From Dorea sp. CAG:317 (GTDB lineage: Bacteria > Bacillota > Clostridia > Lachnospirales > Lachnospiraceae), in assembly GCA_000433535.1 (NCBI GenBank), contig FR892672.1:26077-56461 (forward strand): a DNA stretch of 30,385 nucleotides, read 5' to 3'. Every line of letters starts with the position of its first letter. The first letter of the stretch is position 1. This document shows, one piece after another, positions 23,419-30,385 of this stretch. The notes under the pieces are model-generated. The model had not been told where the DNA came from. It made no database searches and was given only the letters and a program-made list of their open reading frames with translations. The translations under genes and the position numbers were made by a program.

Positions 23419-23940
23419 TCAATTTTTATTATAAATTTTTATTTTTTCCGCGTCATTTCCAAACTGTTGAAATGAATTTATTGGTAACTGTTTCCACATT
23501 TTAGAAATATCAAAGTCACATTTTTTCAATCTTACCCCTAAATTTGTACAAGATATTAAATCTCTTTTATAATCCGTAGTTGTCTTGCTATTAGTCAATT
23601 CACCTATATATTTTATCTTACAAGACCTTTTAAGTTCATCTTCCAGATTTTTAATCTGTGGAATGCATACTATTTCTTTTATACCACTTTGCTTTTTAAG
23701 AAAATCTATATTATATTTTAATATTTCAGTATTTGTTTCAACATCGGTATCGTAAACTAAAACAATTACTACACCATTTTTTAATGGACGCATTCGCGCC
23801 ACGGTAAATCTATTTTGTATAACATTGAATTTTTCGACTTTTCCGCTTTCAATACATTTCAATTCACTTTTCAATACATCTAATAAACTTTTTTCATTTT
23901 CTCCTTCAACATAATAATGGTAATTTACATTCTTTTTCAT
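23419..23940 (-). CDS. small RloB/TOPRIM-like protein, second gene of a probable defence pair
   Basis: A 173-residue protein from the ATG at 23940, chosen because GGAGG stands six bases before it. Near the N-terminus is YYVEGENEKSLL with conserved Glu12, and after a gap VIVLVYDTDVET with Asp64-x-Asp66. A Glu followed by DxD is the metal-binding pattern of TOPRIM nucleases; the RloB/AbiLii group has this layout. It is shorter than most relatives. The gene begins right after the ATPase gene, whose stop lies 13 bases ahead, and is clearly its partner. In such pairs the TOPRIM protein is the effector, cutting nucleic acid or tRNA when phage is sensed. Here that is an inference. Confidence 0.75.
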   Translation of the reverse strand: MKKNVNYHYYVEGENEKSLLDVLKSELKCIESGKVEKFNVIQNRFTVARMRPLKNGVVIVLVYDTDVETNTEILKYNIDFLKKQSGIKEIVCIPQIKNLEDELKRSCKIKYIGELTNSKTTTDYKRDLISCTNLGVRLKKCDFDISKMWKQLPINSFQQFGNDAEKIKIYNKN

Positions 23941-23953
23941 ATGTACCTCCAAA

Positions 23954-25054
23954 TTAATAGTCTAAAATCTCATATAATCTATGTAATTCAGGTACTGTAC
24001 AAAACAAATCATTTTCTACGGCATGTTTTAATGAATCGGTATTTCGTTTTAAATAATATGACGCATTAATACATTTGATTGGATTTTCCGAGTTATTAAT
24101 ATCTTTTTTCAAGAAAATAAATGAATGTTTTGGTAATTGCATATCTAAAACATCAGTATTATGGGTTGTGAAAAACAACTGTTTTCGTCCGACCAATTTA
24201 TCAATCATAATAGACAAACAGGCTTTTTCAACATCGCTATTAACATACGAAAATCGTTCATCACAATAATAAAAATCATGCCAGTCACAAATCAATGCCG
24301 TTAGTGTATATGCAATATCTATTCCAGCCTTTGTTCCACTTGAAAGATACTCTGCATTCGTAATCTCTCCATCTTTAATTAATACTGAATACCTGTCATA
24401 CTTTATTGCATATGTGTTATCTAATTCTTTTACTTTAATTACTTCCTTGATAGATGTATCTAATGTTTTCAACACTTGTTCTAAAACGTGTAAATATTTA
24501 TCATTATCGACAAAATCAATTTTTTTCTTGTCAGTCCAAGCATCTTTAGGGTATGAAAAATGCCATCCGCTTGTGTTAATTTTATCATATGTTGTTTCAT
24601 AACAATCAGCTTCATCAATACGTTTAGCACACATTTCATAATTATCTTTTACATTAATAGGTGTATAGTAAAAATTAATATGTACATTTTCTTCCGAGTA
24701 GTTATCATGCATCGGTTCAATTTTCAATTCAAAACGGTAAAGCACATTTAACGCTGTAACAAAATCGATTATCAATTGTGCCGTTTTGCTTGTATCATGT
24801 ATGATATTTGTAAATCGTTTATACGTTCCGTCTGTGAAATAATTCAAAAAAAGCATTAAAAGCTTCCCTAAAGAAGTTTTCCCTGTGGCATTCCCCCCCA
24901 TAATAATATTTACTTTTCGGTAACGGAAATTAGGTCTATCCTCTAAGTATTCTTGATTAATTGTAGAATCCACAATTTTCTTCGGATAAGACATATTCAA
25001 ATGAAAATTTTTAAAAGAATATAAGTTATCGGCTTTTATATCCATAATAACCAT
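23954..25054 (-). CDS. OLD/RloA-like ABC-type ATPase, first gene of a probable defence pair
   Basis: A 366-residue ATPase of the SMC/ABC type without membrane segments. It has an N-terminal DNLYSFKNFHLNMS strand typical of OLD/RecF-like proteins, Walker A GGNATGKTS (53-61), ABC signature LSSGTKAGI (238-246), Walker B FYYCDERF (261-268) with its Glu, D-loop-like VNSD and the switch His in FFTTHNTDVLD. ATPases of this type sense or scaffold in RloAB, AbiL, PARIS and related phage-defence systems. The frame is open to an ATG at 25114, but the promoter -10 box lies only 3 bases from that ATG, and AGGAGG precedes the ATG at 25054. The gene is strikingly AT-rich, which suggests transfer. Confidence 0.85.
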   Translation of the reverse strand: MVIMDIKADNLYSFKNFHLNMSYPKKIVDSTINQEYLEDRPNFRYRKVNIIMGGNATGKTSLGKLLMLFLNYFTDGTYKRFTNIIHDTSKTAQLIIDFVTALNVLYRFELKIEPMHDNYSEENVHINFYYTPINVKDNYEMCAKRIDEADCYETTYDKINTSGWHFSYPKDAWTDKKKIDFVDNDKYLHVLEQVLKTLDTSIKEVIKVKELDNTYAIKYDRYSVLIKDGEITNAEYLSSGTKAGIDIAYTLTALICDWHDFYYCDERFSYVNSDVEKACLSIMIDKLVGRKQLFFTTHNTDVLDMQLPKHSFIFLKKDINNSENPIKCINASYYLKRNTDSLKHAVENDLFCTVPELHRLYEILDY

Positions 25055-25116
25055 ATCTTGTCCTCCTCTTTTTTTGTGTATTTTTTCGCTTTTTACGAAG
25101 TAATCTCTCTCCATTT

Positions 25117-25144
25117 ATTATACCTCTTTACATAAATATTTCAA
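25117..25144 (-). promoter_or_regulatory. promoter of the ATPase/TOPRIM operon
   Basis: On the minus strand TTGAAA (25139-25144) and TATAAT (25117-25122) are 16 bases apart. Transcription would start near 25110, past the first ATG, which fixes the ATPase start at 25054 behind its own AGGAGG site. Confidence 0.7.
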
Positions 25145-25186
25145 GTTATATAAATATATTCTTGTTTTTTTTTTATAGAACTTTTT

Positions 25187-25220
25187 TATAGCACAAATTA
25201 ATTATTATTAATGTGCTATA
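25187..25220. repeat. inverted repeat between the defence pair and the toxin gene
   Basis: TATAGCACA (25187-25195) pairs with TGTGCTATA (25212-25220) around a 16-base AT loop. On the plus strand its right arm runs into TGCTATAAT, a possible extended -10 box for the toxin transcript. It could be an operator or a weak terminator. Confidence 0.45.
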
Positions 25221-25442
25221 ATTTTATTCGCCCTATCACATACTTCTTATCCCGATAATCCAAGCGAACATTGGTGCTACTAAACAATAAGATTCAAATA
25301 ACGCCCAAGGACTTCAATCCTTGAGCGTCTCCATTTTCTCTATACTACTTTAAACATATTCTATTTCGTCGCCTTTATGCTTTCTGTCTTGATTACATAG
25401 AAATCCTGCTTGCAGGAAATCTGGGAAAGGAGGGCTTGACTT
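25221..25442 (+). other. leader of the small toxin gene
   Basis: No gene is present. A stable hairpin ACGCCCAAGGA/TCCTTGAGCGT (25301-25328) and a shorter one TCCTG/CAGGA just before the ribosome site are seen. Long folded leaders are usual in type I toxin mRNAs, where they keep the message untranslated until processed. A clear -35/-10 pair for the plus strand was not found. Confidence 0.4.
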
Positions 25443-25535
25443 ATGAGTGATTTTGAAATGCTCTCCATCGTACTAATGATACTCAGTATTGTTGTAACGA
25501 TTTTGATTTCGTATATAAATCAATCAAAAAAGTAA
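25443..25535 (+). CDS. holin-like type I toxin peptide
   Basis: A 30-residue peptide, MSDFEMLSIVLMILSIVVTI then LISYINQSKK: a short acidic start, one membrane helix of about 20 residues and a lysine-rich tail. This is the layout of the putative holin-like toxins of Firmicutes (MxxFExLxLM...), which damage the membrane when overmade. A strong AGGAGG lies eight bases before the ATG, a stable terminator begins within the last codons, and a consensus promoter on the opposite strand points back at it. It stands between the defence pair and an ABC transporter operon, on the opposite strand to both. Confidence 0.75.
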   Translation: MSDFEMLSIVLMILSIVVTILISYINQSKK

Positions 25536-25620
25536 CCGCCCCTCTCCAAAGGAATACGGTTACTTTTTTTGTAACTCTATCAAATTTGGACTAACCAACT
25601 ATCAGTAGTGCCTTATTTAT
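25522..25620 (-). ncRNA. predicted antisense antitoxin RNA
   Basis: A transcript started by the promoter at 25627-25655 and stopped by the terminator at 25526-25570 would be about 100 bases long and complementary to the 3' end of the toxin message. This tail-to-tail overlap is the arrangement of TxpA/RatA-type systems. The RNA is predicted from promoter and terminator only. Confidence 0.6.
25526..25570. terminator. terminator shared by toxin mRNA and antisense RNA
   Basis: AAAAAAGTAACCG (25526-25538) pairs with CGGTTACTTTTTT (25557-25569), with T runs on both strands. It overlaps the toxin stop codon on the plus strand and would also end the minus-strand antisense RNA. Confidence 0.85.
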
Positions 25621-25626
25621 ATTTTT

Positions 25627-25655
25627 ATTCTAACAAAAGGCTTTTGAATTGTCAA
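25627..25655 (-). promoter_or_regulatory. strong promoter of the antisense RNA
   Basis: On the minus strand a perfect TTGACA (25650-25655), a 17-base spacer and TAGAAT (25627-25632), one of the best promoters in the window. No minus-strand protein gene follows it before the next terminator, which supports a non-coding product. Confidence 0.75.
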
Positions 25656-25795
25656 ATTCAACATTTTCATTTTTCCTGTCCGTGGACAGTTTTCTATAAC
25701 ATTTTATAACAATTAGTAATCTCCACGCATTAAAAATCCCGAAAGCACGGGCTTTCTAATGTGTTATAACACAATATAAACTATTCAGACAGTAC
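25656..25795. other. gene-free stretch with palindromes and a terminator
   Basis: It holds the dyad CTGTCC-GT-GGACAG (25676-25689), the perfect palindrome GTGTTATAACAC (25761-25772), two more TATAACA copies, and a small CCCG/CGGG hairpin followed on the minus strand by ATTTTTAA (about 25732-25752). Operators or transposon-end remnants are possible. No gene is seen. Confidence 0.4.
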
Positions 25796-25861
25796 CTCAT
25801 TCCTTTAGATAACTATAAAACAACGAAACCCGTTAGCCATTGTGGTTAGCGGGTTTTCGCT
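25796..25861 (+). repeat. 66-bp hairpin repeat, right copy
   Basis: Second copy of the 23327-23392 repeat, with loop ATTGT and one arm base changed so that a U-A pair becomes U-G on the plus strand. It lies 31 bases beyond the stop of the ABC transporter ATPase gene and may also end that operon. Confidence 0.8.
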
Positions 25862-25892
25862 ATGTATTTTCTTCTATCTCCTGTCTTGCTAT

Positions 25893-26645
25893 TTACAATT
25901 CCGCCATCCGCCCGATGATTTCCTGATAGAACCCTTCGTGGCTGTCTCCATGATTCAGATTGTCCAGAATTACGCCGTCCTTTAGCAGGATGATCCGGCT
26001 ACAGTAACTTGCCATCTGAGGATCATGGGTTACCATTACAATAGTCTTGCCAAACTCCTGATTGATCCGTACCAATGCGTCAATTACAATCTGACCAGAC
26101 TTGGAGTCAAGATTTCCGGTCGGTTCATCGGCAAGAATAAGATCCGGGTCATTGATAAGCGCCCTGCAGATGGCAACCCTCTGCTTCTCACCGCCGGACA
26201 GTTCATAAGGGTTCTTCTTCAATAGGTGGATAATCTGGAACTGCTCTGCATACTTTTGGGCAGCCTGTGTCATTACATCTACCTTCTCCTGCCCCAGAAT
26301 CATGGGAAGCATAATGTTCTCCTCTACAGACAGGCTGTCCATAAGATAGAAGTCTTGAAACACGAAGCCAATCTGCTCACGCCGAATATCAGCCAACTCA
26401 TCCCCATATAGCTTACTAGTATCTTTTCCCATAAAACAAACTGTTCCGTCCGTCTGCTTGTCAATCATCCCCAGCACCTTCAAAAGCGTGGTTTTTCCAC
26501 ATCCAGATTTTCCCATAATACCAACAAATTCTCCCTGCTCCACAGAGAAATTCAGTCCCTTCAAGACCTTAATGTCCTCGTCACTCTTTTTTATCGCTGA
26601 TTTCTGATAATTGCGGATTAAATTCTCCACCTCTAACACATACAT
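25893..26645 (-). CDS. Bce/Vra-type ABC transporter ATP-binding protein
   Basis: A 250-residue ATPase with Walker A GIMGKSGCGKTTLLK, Q loop, signature YELSGGEKQRVAICRAL, Walker B DLILADEPTGNLD and the H-loop MVTHDP. It belongs to the MacB/LolD-like group that pairs with FtsX-type permeases, here the 650-residue permease upstream, and is of the kind used for bacitracin and antimicrobial-peptide resistance. The ribosome binding site AGGAGG precedes the ATG. A 33-codon permease remnant fills the 107 bases between permease and ATPase, so the gene originally followed another permease. Confidence 0.95.
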   Translation of the reverse strand: MYVLEVENLIRNYQKSAIKKSDEDIKVLKGLNFSVEQGEFVGIMGKSGCGKTTLLKVLGMIDKQTDGTVCFMGKDTSKLYGDELADIRREQIGFVFQDFYLMDSLSVEENIMLPMILGQEKVDVMTQAAQKYAEQFQIIHLLKKNPYELSGGEKQRVAICRALINDPDLILADEPTGNLDSKSGQIVIDALVRINQEFGKTIVMVTHDPQMASYCSRIILLKDGVILDNLNHGDSHEGFYQEIIGRMAEL

Positions 26646-26657
26646 GGTTAGCTCCTC

Positions 26658-26759
26658 CTACTCTCTGATTATTTTATGTGATGTAGTTACCGCTACAATC
26701 CGTATTCCTATAATCTGAATCACCATATACAATAGTATCACTGCTCCACAAATTAAGAA
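26658..26759 (-). pseudogene. C-terminal remnant of a second FtsX-type permease
   Basis: Reading on from the stop of the intact permease in another frame gives 33 codons and a TAG stop: FLICGAVILLYMVIQI followed by IGIRIVAVTTSHKIIRE. It is a hydrophobic helix with a basic end. Aligned with the last residues of the intact permease (ILYFALQFICIVVIAVGTAK then KII), 11 of 23 positions are identical by eye. Its stop lies directly before the ribosome binding site of the ATPase gene. So a second permease gene has been lost except for its tail, by deletion or recombination between paralogues. Confidence 0.7.
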
Positions 26760-28705
26760 TCGACTATGATTTTTTTCGCTGTACCTACTGCAATAACCAC
26801 AATACAAATAAATTGTAAGGCAAAATATAATATAAGATAGATTACTAATATCTTTATATAATCACTACTCATATCATATCCAGACGCCATTAGCATTTTC
26901 CAGTATTGCACATTATAATTCACACCATAAACAACACCGAAAAGCAATGGTATTACCGCTGTACATAGTACTTCAAATCGGGCAGTTTTTCTTCTTTGCT
27001 CTACATACATTCCCATAGACGACAAAAACGTATATCGTTTTTGCATACTTTCTTCATCAGACATTGCTTTAATCTTCACAATGAAAACGCTGCTGAATAA
27101 AAGTGACAAGATCAGTAAAAGTTTACTACTTATCTGAAACAGACTCCTTTTTTCAATCCCATCTACTACCTGATTCACATCGTAATAATTCTCCTGCAAT
27201 GAACTCATTTCCTCTACACCATAGTTCTCCGAGTAGTTTTGCAGTTCTTTCCCAGCCTGGGGACGATTCTCCTCCGGAATACAGAGCAATGCCAGATAAG
27301 CTACTTCATCTTCATTATCTCTGAACTGTTCCCAATACTTCTCAAACCTTGTATCAGACATAATAATCCAACTGTCCCTATACCCGTCCGAAAGACATCC
27401 AAGATAATTTCCACTGACCGCTTTTATTACATCAAACTTCTCATAGCCATCATCTTCATACGTATAGATGTTCAAATCTTCTCCCCTAAATCTTCCCATA
27501 CGTAAATATTCATACACTTCCAAAGTTGACGGATCCGCAATTTTTCTCTCTGACTTCTCATTATCTTCTTTATATAATCCAACTTCATTATCATTCAAAT
27601 CAAAGGAAATTCCCGTCAATTCTTTACAAGTACTTTGTGAAATACCAAACTCATCAAGCCCAGTCATGTTAACAACTTTAAACATCGGGATTAATCGCAA
27701 TGTTCCTTCATAGTCTTCTGCAACATCTTCTACTATTTGCTGATCTCCTTCACGGATTGACAAAATATAATCGTATGGGTAAAGTTCTTTATCCACATAT
27801 GTAGGGAAACTTCCTGCCAACCCCTGCACCACATATCCTGTTGCGAAAAAATGTATAATAAACAGCATAAAAATAACCAAAAAATTAGTAGTAAAGTGGT
27901 GATTTAATTGATTTATTTGGAACAAATGTGACAAATAAAATTTTTGACGCTTTTTTAAAATTTCCAAAAATAAACCAATTCCAATATACAGAACCAATAA
28001 TCCTGACAAAAGCCACATCACCTGAGCACGGATTGTACCTGCCCCACCCTTGGGGAAGGTACAAATGCCACATATAACAAGAATAATGCCTATTACAAAT
28101 ACTATACTCCATTTACCGGTTTTGATTTTCTTTTCTTGTATCTCTTTTCCTGCCGCGAAACTATCCAGACTTTTACCTTCCATAAGTGTCAGAGTGACCA
28201 TAACAACAACTACTACTATCACCAGACTCACTACAAAAGTATGTAAATATTCCTTTGGAGCAATCATAGATTTTTCAATCATATCTGATTCCAGATGATA
28301 CAACAACTCCTGGTAAAGATAATAAATCAGACTTCCACACACAAACCCTGCAATCACAGACAAGAGCCATCCAAGACCATATTCGGCAAAAATAATCATT
28401 TGAAACATCTTTTTACGAATTCCCAGTAACATCAGCATACTGTAATCCCGCACACGAACACGAACATAGCTTCTCACTGCATAAACGGTCAGAACCACTG
28501 CGACAACCGACAACATCACAACAGCCATAAAGAAATCTGACTTCATAATATAATTAGTCGCTTCATCTTCAATATGCTCCCCCAAATTGTTCTTCAATCC
28601 TAAGAAGACAAGCGTCAAGGAAACTGCCAGTGTATTGCTTAAAAAGAATAAAAGATAATTCTTTAAATTGTACCTAAAATTCTTCAAAATAATCTTTCTT
28701 AACAT
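26753..28705 (-). CDS. Bce/Vra-type ABC transporter permease (FtsX-like)
   Basis: A 650-residue permease. It has an N-terminal helix (residues 17-37), an FtsX domain with helices near 62-82, 112-140 and 155-178, further helices around 200-310, and a large extracellular domain of about 200 charged residues (about 315-535). The last three helices form the second FtsX unit. This ten-helix layout with the big outer loop is that of BceB and VraG, which free lipid-II-cycle targets from peptide antibiotics. The ATG at 28705 is chosen over an earlier in-frame start because it overlaps the kinase gene end by 7 bases behind AGGGGAGAGGG, as in coupled genes. Confidence 0.93.
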   Translation of the reverse strand: MLRKIILKNFRYNLKNYLLFFLSNTLAVSLTLVFLGLKNNLGEHIEDEATNYIMKSDFFMAVVMLSVVAVVLTVYAVRSYVRVRVRDYSMLMLLGIRKKMFQMIIFAEYGLGWLLSVIAGFVCGSLIYYLYQELLYHLESDMIEKSMIAPKEYLHTFVVSLVIVVVVVMVTLTLMEGKSLDSFAAGKEIQEKKIKTGKWSIVFVIGIILVICGICTFPKGGAGTIRAQVMWLLSGLLVLYIGIGLFLEILKKRQKFYLSHLFQINQLNHHFTTNFLVIFMLFIIHFFATGYVVQGLAGSFPTYVDKELYPYDYILSIREGDQQIVEDVAEDYEGTLRLIPMFKVVNMTGLDEFGISQSTCKELTGISFDLNDNEVGLYKEDNEKSERKIADPSTLEVYEYLRMGRFRGEDLNIYTYEDDGYEKFDVIKAVSGNYLGCLSDGYRDSWIIMSDTRFEKYWEQFRDNEDEVAYLALLCIPEENRPQAGKELQNYSENYGVEEMSSLQENYYDVNQVVDGIEKRSLFQISSKLLLILSLLFSSVFIVKIKAMSDEESMQKRYTFLSSMGMYVEQRRKTARFEVLCTAVIPLLFGVVYGVNYNVQYWKMLMASGYDMSSDYIKILVIYLILYFALQFICIVVIAVGTAKKIIVDS

Positions 28706-30027
28706 TCCCTCTCCCCTTTGTACATTGAAATATTTACAAGATACTTTCCTTTCATCAATAGGCAACTCATTTCCCCGTTATGACGTTCTATTATTTGCTG
28801 CACATTCATCAAACCATATCCATGAAGTCCTCCTTTCCTGTTTTTTCCTGCATATTCCACGTTTCTTTTACCATTCTCTTCTTCTACACTATTAACCACT
28901 TCCACAAAAAGCATATGACGCTGCTTTTTTATCAGTAAATGTATCCACCGCTCTTCAATCTCTATTTTTTCACAGGCTTCAATTGCATTATCTAAAAGAT
29001 TTCCAAAAATAGATACTATTTCTAAATCTGAAAAAGGCAGGGCATCTATCCTTTGCGTTTCAATCTGAAACTTAATATTTCTTTGATCCGCCTTTTTCTT
29101 TTCCTGTGTCAGCAGATAATCCAGGATTTCAATCCCTGTCCACACCTGCGTTTCATAAAGGGGGACATCCCGACTCAAACTCTGGATATATTCATGCAGC
29201 TTTTCTGCTTTTCCCTCTTCATCATATTTTTTTAATGCAATCACATGATTTCTCATATCATGTGCGATTTGACGGGTTTGCTGCATCTCCCTGCAACGAT
29301 CTCTTAGCATCTGCTCCTGATATTTTAAGAAGCCTACCTCCCGAATCTTTAATATATACTGAAAATAAAGGAATCCGCCCATGAGTATTATGACAAGAAG
29401 CGCCAGTAAAAGAAGCGCTTTATCAACTCCTTGAATTTCTCGTTCTCCCATTGCCATAGTTGCTAAGACAAACTGGTATCTGCACATGATAACAAACAGC
29501 AACGCACAGGTGAAAAAAAATATCTTTTTATAGGCCATCAAAACAGGTTGCCATTCCTTTAAGAAATCTCTTACTGATTTACACAAAACTATCCACATTA
29601 CTACTCTTGCCAGACTGTATATTCCAATCGCCCATCCTGAATATTCTTCCACATAGATGATTCTCTCAAATTCTGTACCAACCACTTCAATACAAAGAAA
29701 CGAGAAAAGAAAATCTAGTATTGTAAGAAAGACATAGTAAAATGCAACAACCCCAAACGCCAGACACCTTTTTCCTTTGACAAACCGGTTTATGCAAATA
29801 AAGGTTACTAAAATACAGAGAATAACAAGAGTTCTTGATGAAAACGCAATCAATCGATTGATCGCTACCAACGTCCCCAGCACAAAAATATTTCCCCATT
29901 TAGTAAAAGTATACTTTTTCGTTTTAAGATTTTTCAAAGAGAAAATCTCTTCCATTAATGCATAAGCCATCCACACTTCCCATATACCGAGAAACAGCAG
30001 TACGAGGAAATAGACACTCTCATTCAT
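28699..30027 (-). CDS. GHKL (AgrC-like) sensor histidine kinase
   Basis: A 442-residue kinase with six or seven N-terminal membrane helices (to about residue 225), a coiled-coil dimerisation stretch, and the phosphoacceptor region QIAHDMRNHVIALKKY typical of the AgrC/HPK10 family. The ATPase part has the N box IFGNLLDNAIEACEK and the GHKL glycine motif GGLHGYGLMNVQQI. AgrC-type kinases sense peptides through the membrane domain and pass phosphate to LytTR regulators, exactly the type encoded next to it. The start at 30027 overlaps the regulator's stop (ATGA) behind GGAGG, and the end overlaps the permease start, so all four genes are one operon. Confidence 0.93.
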   Translation of the reverse strand: MNESVYFLVLLFLGIWEVWMAYALMEEIFSLKNLKTKKYTFTKWGNIFVLGTLVAINRLIAFSSRTLVILCILVTFICINRFVKGKRCLAFGVVAFYYVFLTILDFLFSFLCIEVVGTEFERIIYVEEYSGWAIGIYSLARVVMWIVLCKSVRDFLKEWQPVLMAYKKIFFFTCALLFVIMCRYQFVLATMAMGEREIQGVDKALLLLALLVIILMGGFLYFQYILKIREVGFLKYQEQMLRDRCREMQQTRQIAHDMRNHVIALKKYDEEGKAEKLHEYIQSLSRDVPLYETQVWTGIEILDYLLTQEKKKADQRNIKFQIETQRIDALPFSDLEIVSIFGNLLDNAIEACEKIEIEERWIHLLIKKQRHMLFVEVVNSVEEENGKRNVEYAGKNRKGGLHGYGLMNVQQIIERHNGEMSCLLMKGKYLVNISMYKGEREC

Positions 30028-30385
30028 GCAAAGTTCCTCCAATACTCAGTAATCTGCTTTTTCACATTTGCCAACTGGACTCTGCTGACTTTGAACTTTT
30101 CCTCTGTTTCCAGATAAATAAAGTTTTCATCAATCTGATCTATGTATTGGATATTAATAGCATGTCCCCGGTCAATGGGAATAAATCTTCTATCATCTAT
30201 TTCATGTAATATCTGGTTAAAGGATATTCTCTCTCTGTATTTTCCATTCTTTGTGATATAGTCTGTATATTTTTTCTCTTTTTCTTTTTGAATATAAATA
30301 ATATCCTTGTAATAAAGCTTCATATGTTTATAGCTATTTCCGAAAATTCGATAATTTTTATTTTCCTTTATTAATCCATCAAGCA
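30024..30385 (-). CDS. LytTR-family response regulator, 5' part outside window
   Basis: The reading frame is open to the right edge; only the C-terminal 119 codons are present. They form a LytTR DNA-binding domain: LYYKDIIYIQKEKEKKYTDY, then ISFNQILHEIDDRRFIPIDRGHAIN and YLETEEKFKVSR. The receiver domain should lie beyond the window. Regulators of this type bind pairs of direct repeats about 12 bases apart. It is the upstream partner of the AgrC-like kinase and probably controls the transporter operon it heads. An internal ATG at 30323 is not the true start, because the domain continues upstream of it. Confidence 0.9.
   Translation of the reverse strand, partial: LDGLIKENKNYRIFGNSYKHMKLYYKDIIYIQKEKEKKYTDYITKNGKYRERISFNQILHEIDDRRFIPIDRGHAINIQYIDQIDENFIYLETEEKFKVSRVQLANVKKQITEYWRNFA

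Noticed and set aside
25055..25114. Longer ATPase gene starting at the ATG at 25114
   Set aside because: The -10 box TATAAT at 25117-25122 would start the RNA inside or after that codon, while the ATG at 25054 has its own AGGAGG.
23327..25861. Integrase-type attachment sites flanking the island
   Set aside because: No integrase or transposase is present between the repeats, and each repeat is itself a terminator-like hairpin, so homologous recombination or reuse of a terminator is as likely.
23100..25900. Retron or CRISPR system in the accessory island
   Set aside because: No reverse transcriptase motif, no cas gene and no regularly spaced repeats; the two 66-bp repeats are 2.4 kb apart.
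1..30385. tRNA or rRNA genes
   Set aside because: No cloverleaf with TTCRA arm or rRNA-like segment was recognised on either strand.

Overview
The window looks like a chromosomal segment of a low-to-mid GC Gram-positive Clostridia, most likely a gut Lachnospiraceae (Mediterraneibacter/Dorea/Blautia-like). The signs are a SAM-I riboswitch before metK, a preQ1-I riboswitch before queT, the rpsF-ssb-rpsR operon, a DUF951 protein, a class B sortase, a zinc-ribbon membrane protein of a type common in that family, AGGAGG-type ribosome binding sites and many intrinsic terminators. The genus is an inference; nothing here fixes it. All calls were made by reading the sequence, without searches.

Layout. 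(1) 1-4602, minus strand: a redox/sulfur-flavoured membrane cluster of two TVP38/TMEM64 (VTT) proteins, one fused to a 4Fe-4S ferredoxin module and cut by the window edge, a small membrane protein, two tandem-rhodanese lipoproteins and an AhpD-like CxxC protein of the kind found beside arsenosugar biosynthesis genes. (2) 4937-8430, minus: rpsF-ssb-rpsR with its own promoter and terminator, preceded by a sortase B, DUF951 and rfbB operon. (3) 8493-23050: core genes. These are a plus-strand zinc-ribbon protein, a histidine kinase/regulator pair, metK under a SAM-I riboswitch, murA, a divergent shikimate-kinase-like gene, a hypothetical gene, queT (plus strand) behind a long structured leader and a preQ1-I riboswitch, an 813-residue surface protein, a class I methyltransferase, and a second regulator/kinase pair with a very large sensor.

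(4) 23100-25900: an AT-rich accessory island. Two near-identical 66-bp hairpin repeats (23327-23392 and 25796-25861) flank a two-gene ATPase plus TOPRIM-like module resembling RloA/RloB, AbiL and PARIS phage-defence pairs. The same interval holds a plus-strand 30-residue holin-like toxin, with a consensus antisense promoter placed to make a type I antitoxin RNA. Left of the island, an OmpR-type direct repeat sits at the -35 position of a plus-strand promoter that drives no gene.

(5) 25893-30385, minus: a Bce/Vra-type peptide-resistance ABC transporter (ATPase and FtsX-like permease) in an overlapping operon with a GHKL (AgrC-like) kinase and a LytTR regulator cut by the window edge. A 33-codon remnant of a second permease lies between permease and ATPase, so the operon has lost a gene.

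Best candidates for undescribed biology: the repeat-flanked ATPase/TOPRIM plus type I toxin-antitoxin island; the orphan regulator-driven transcript next to it; the VTT-ferredoxin/rhodanese/peroxidase cluster; and the multi-hairpin element in the queT leader.
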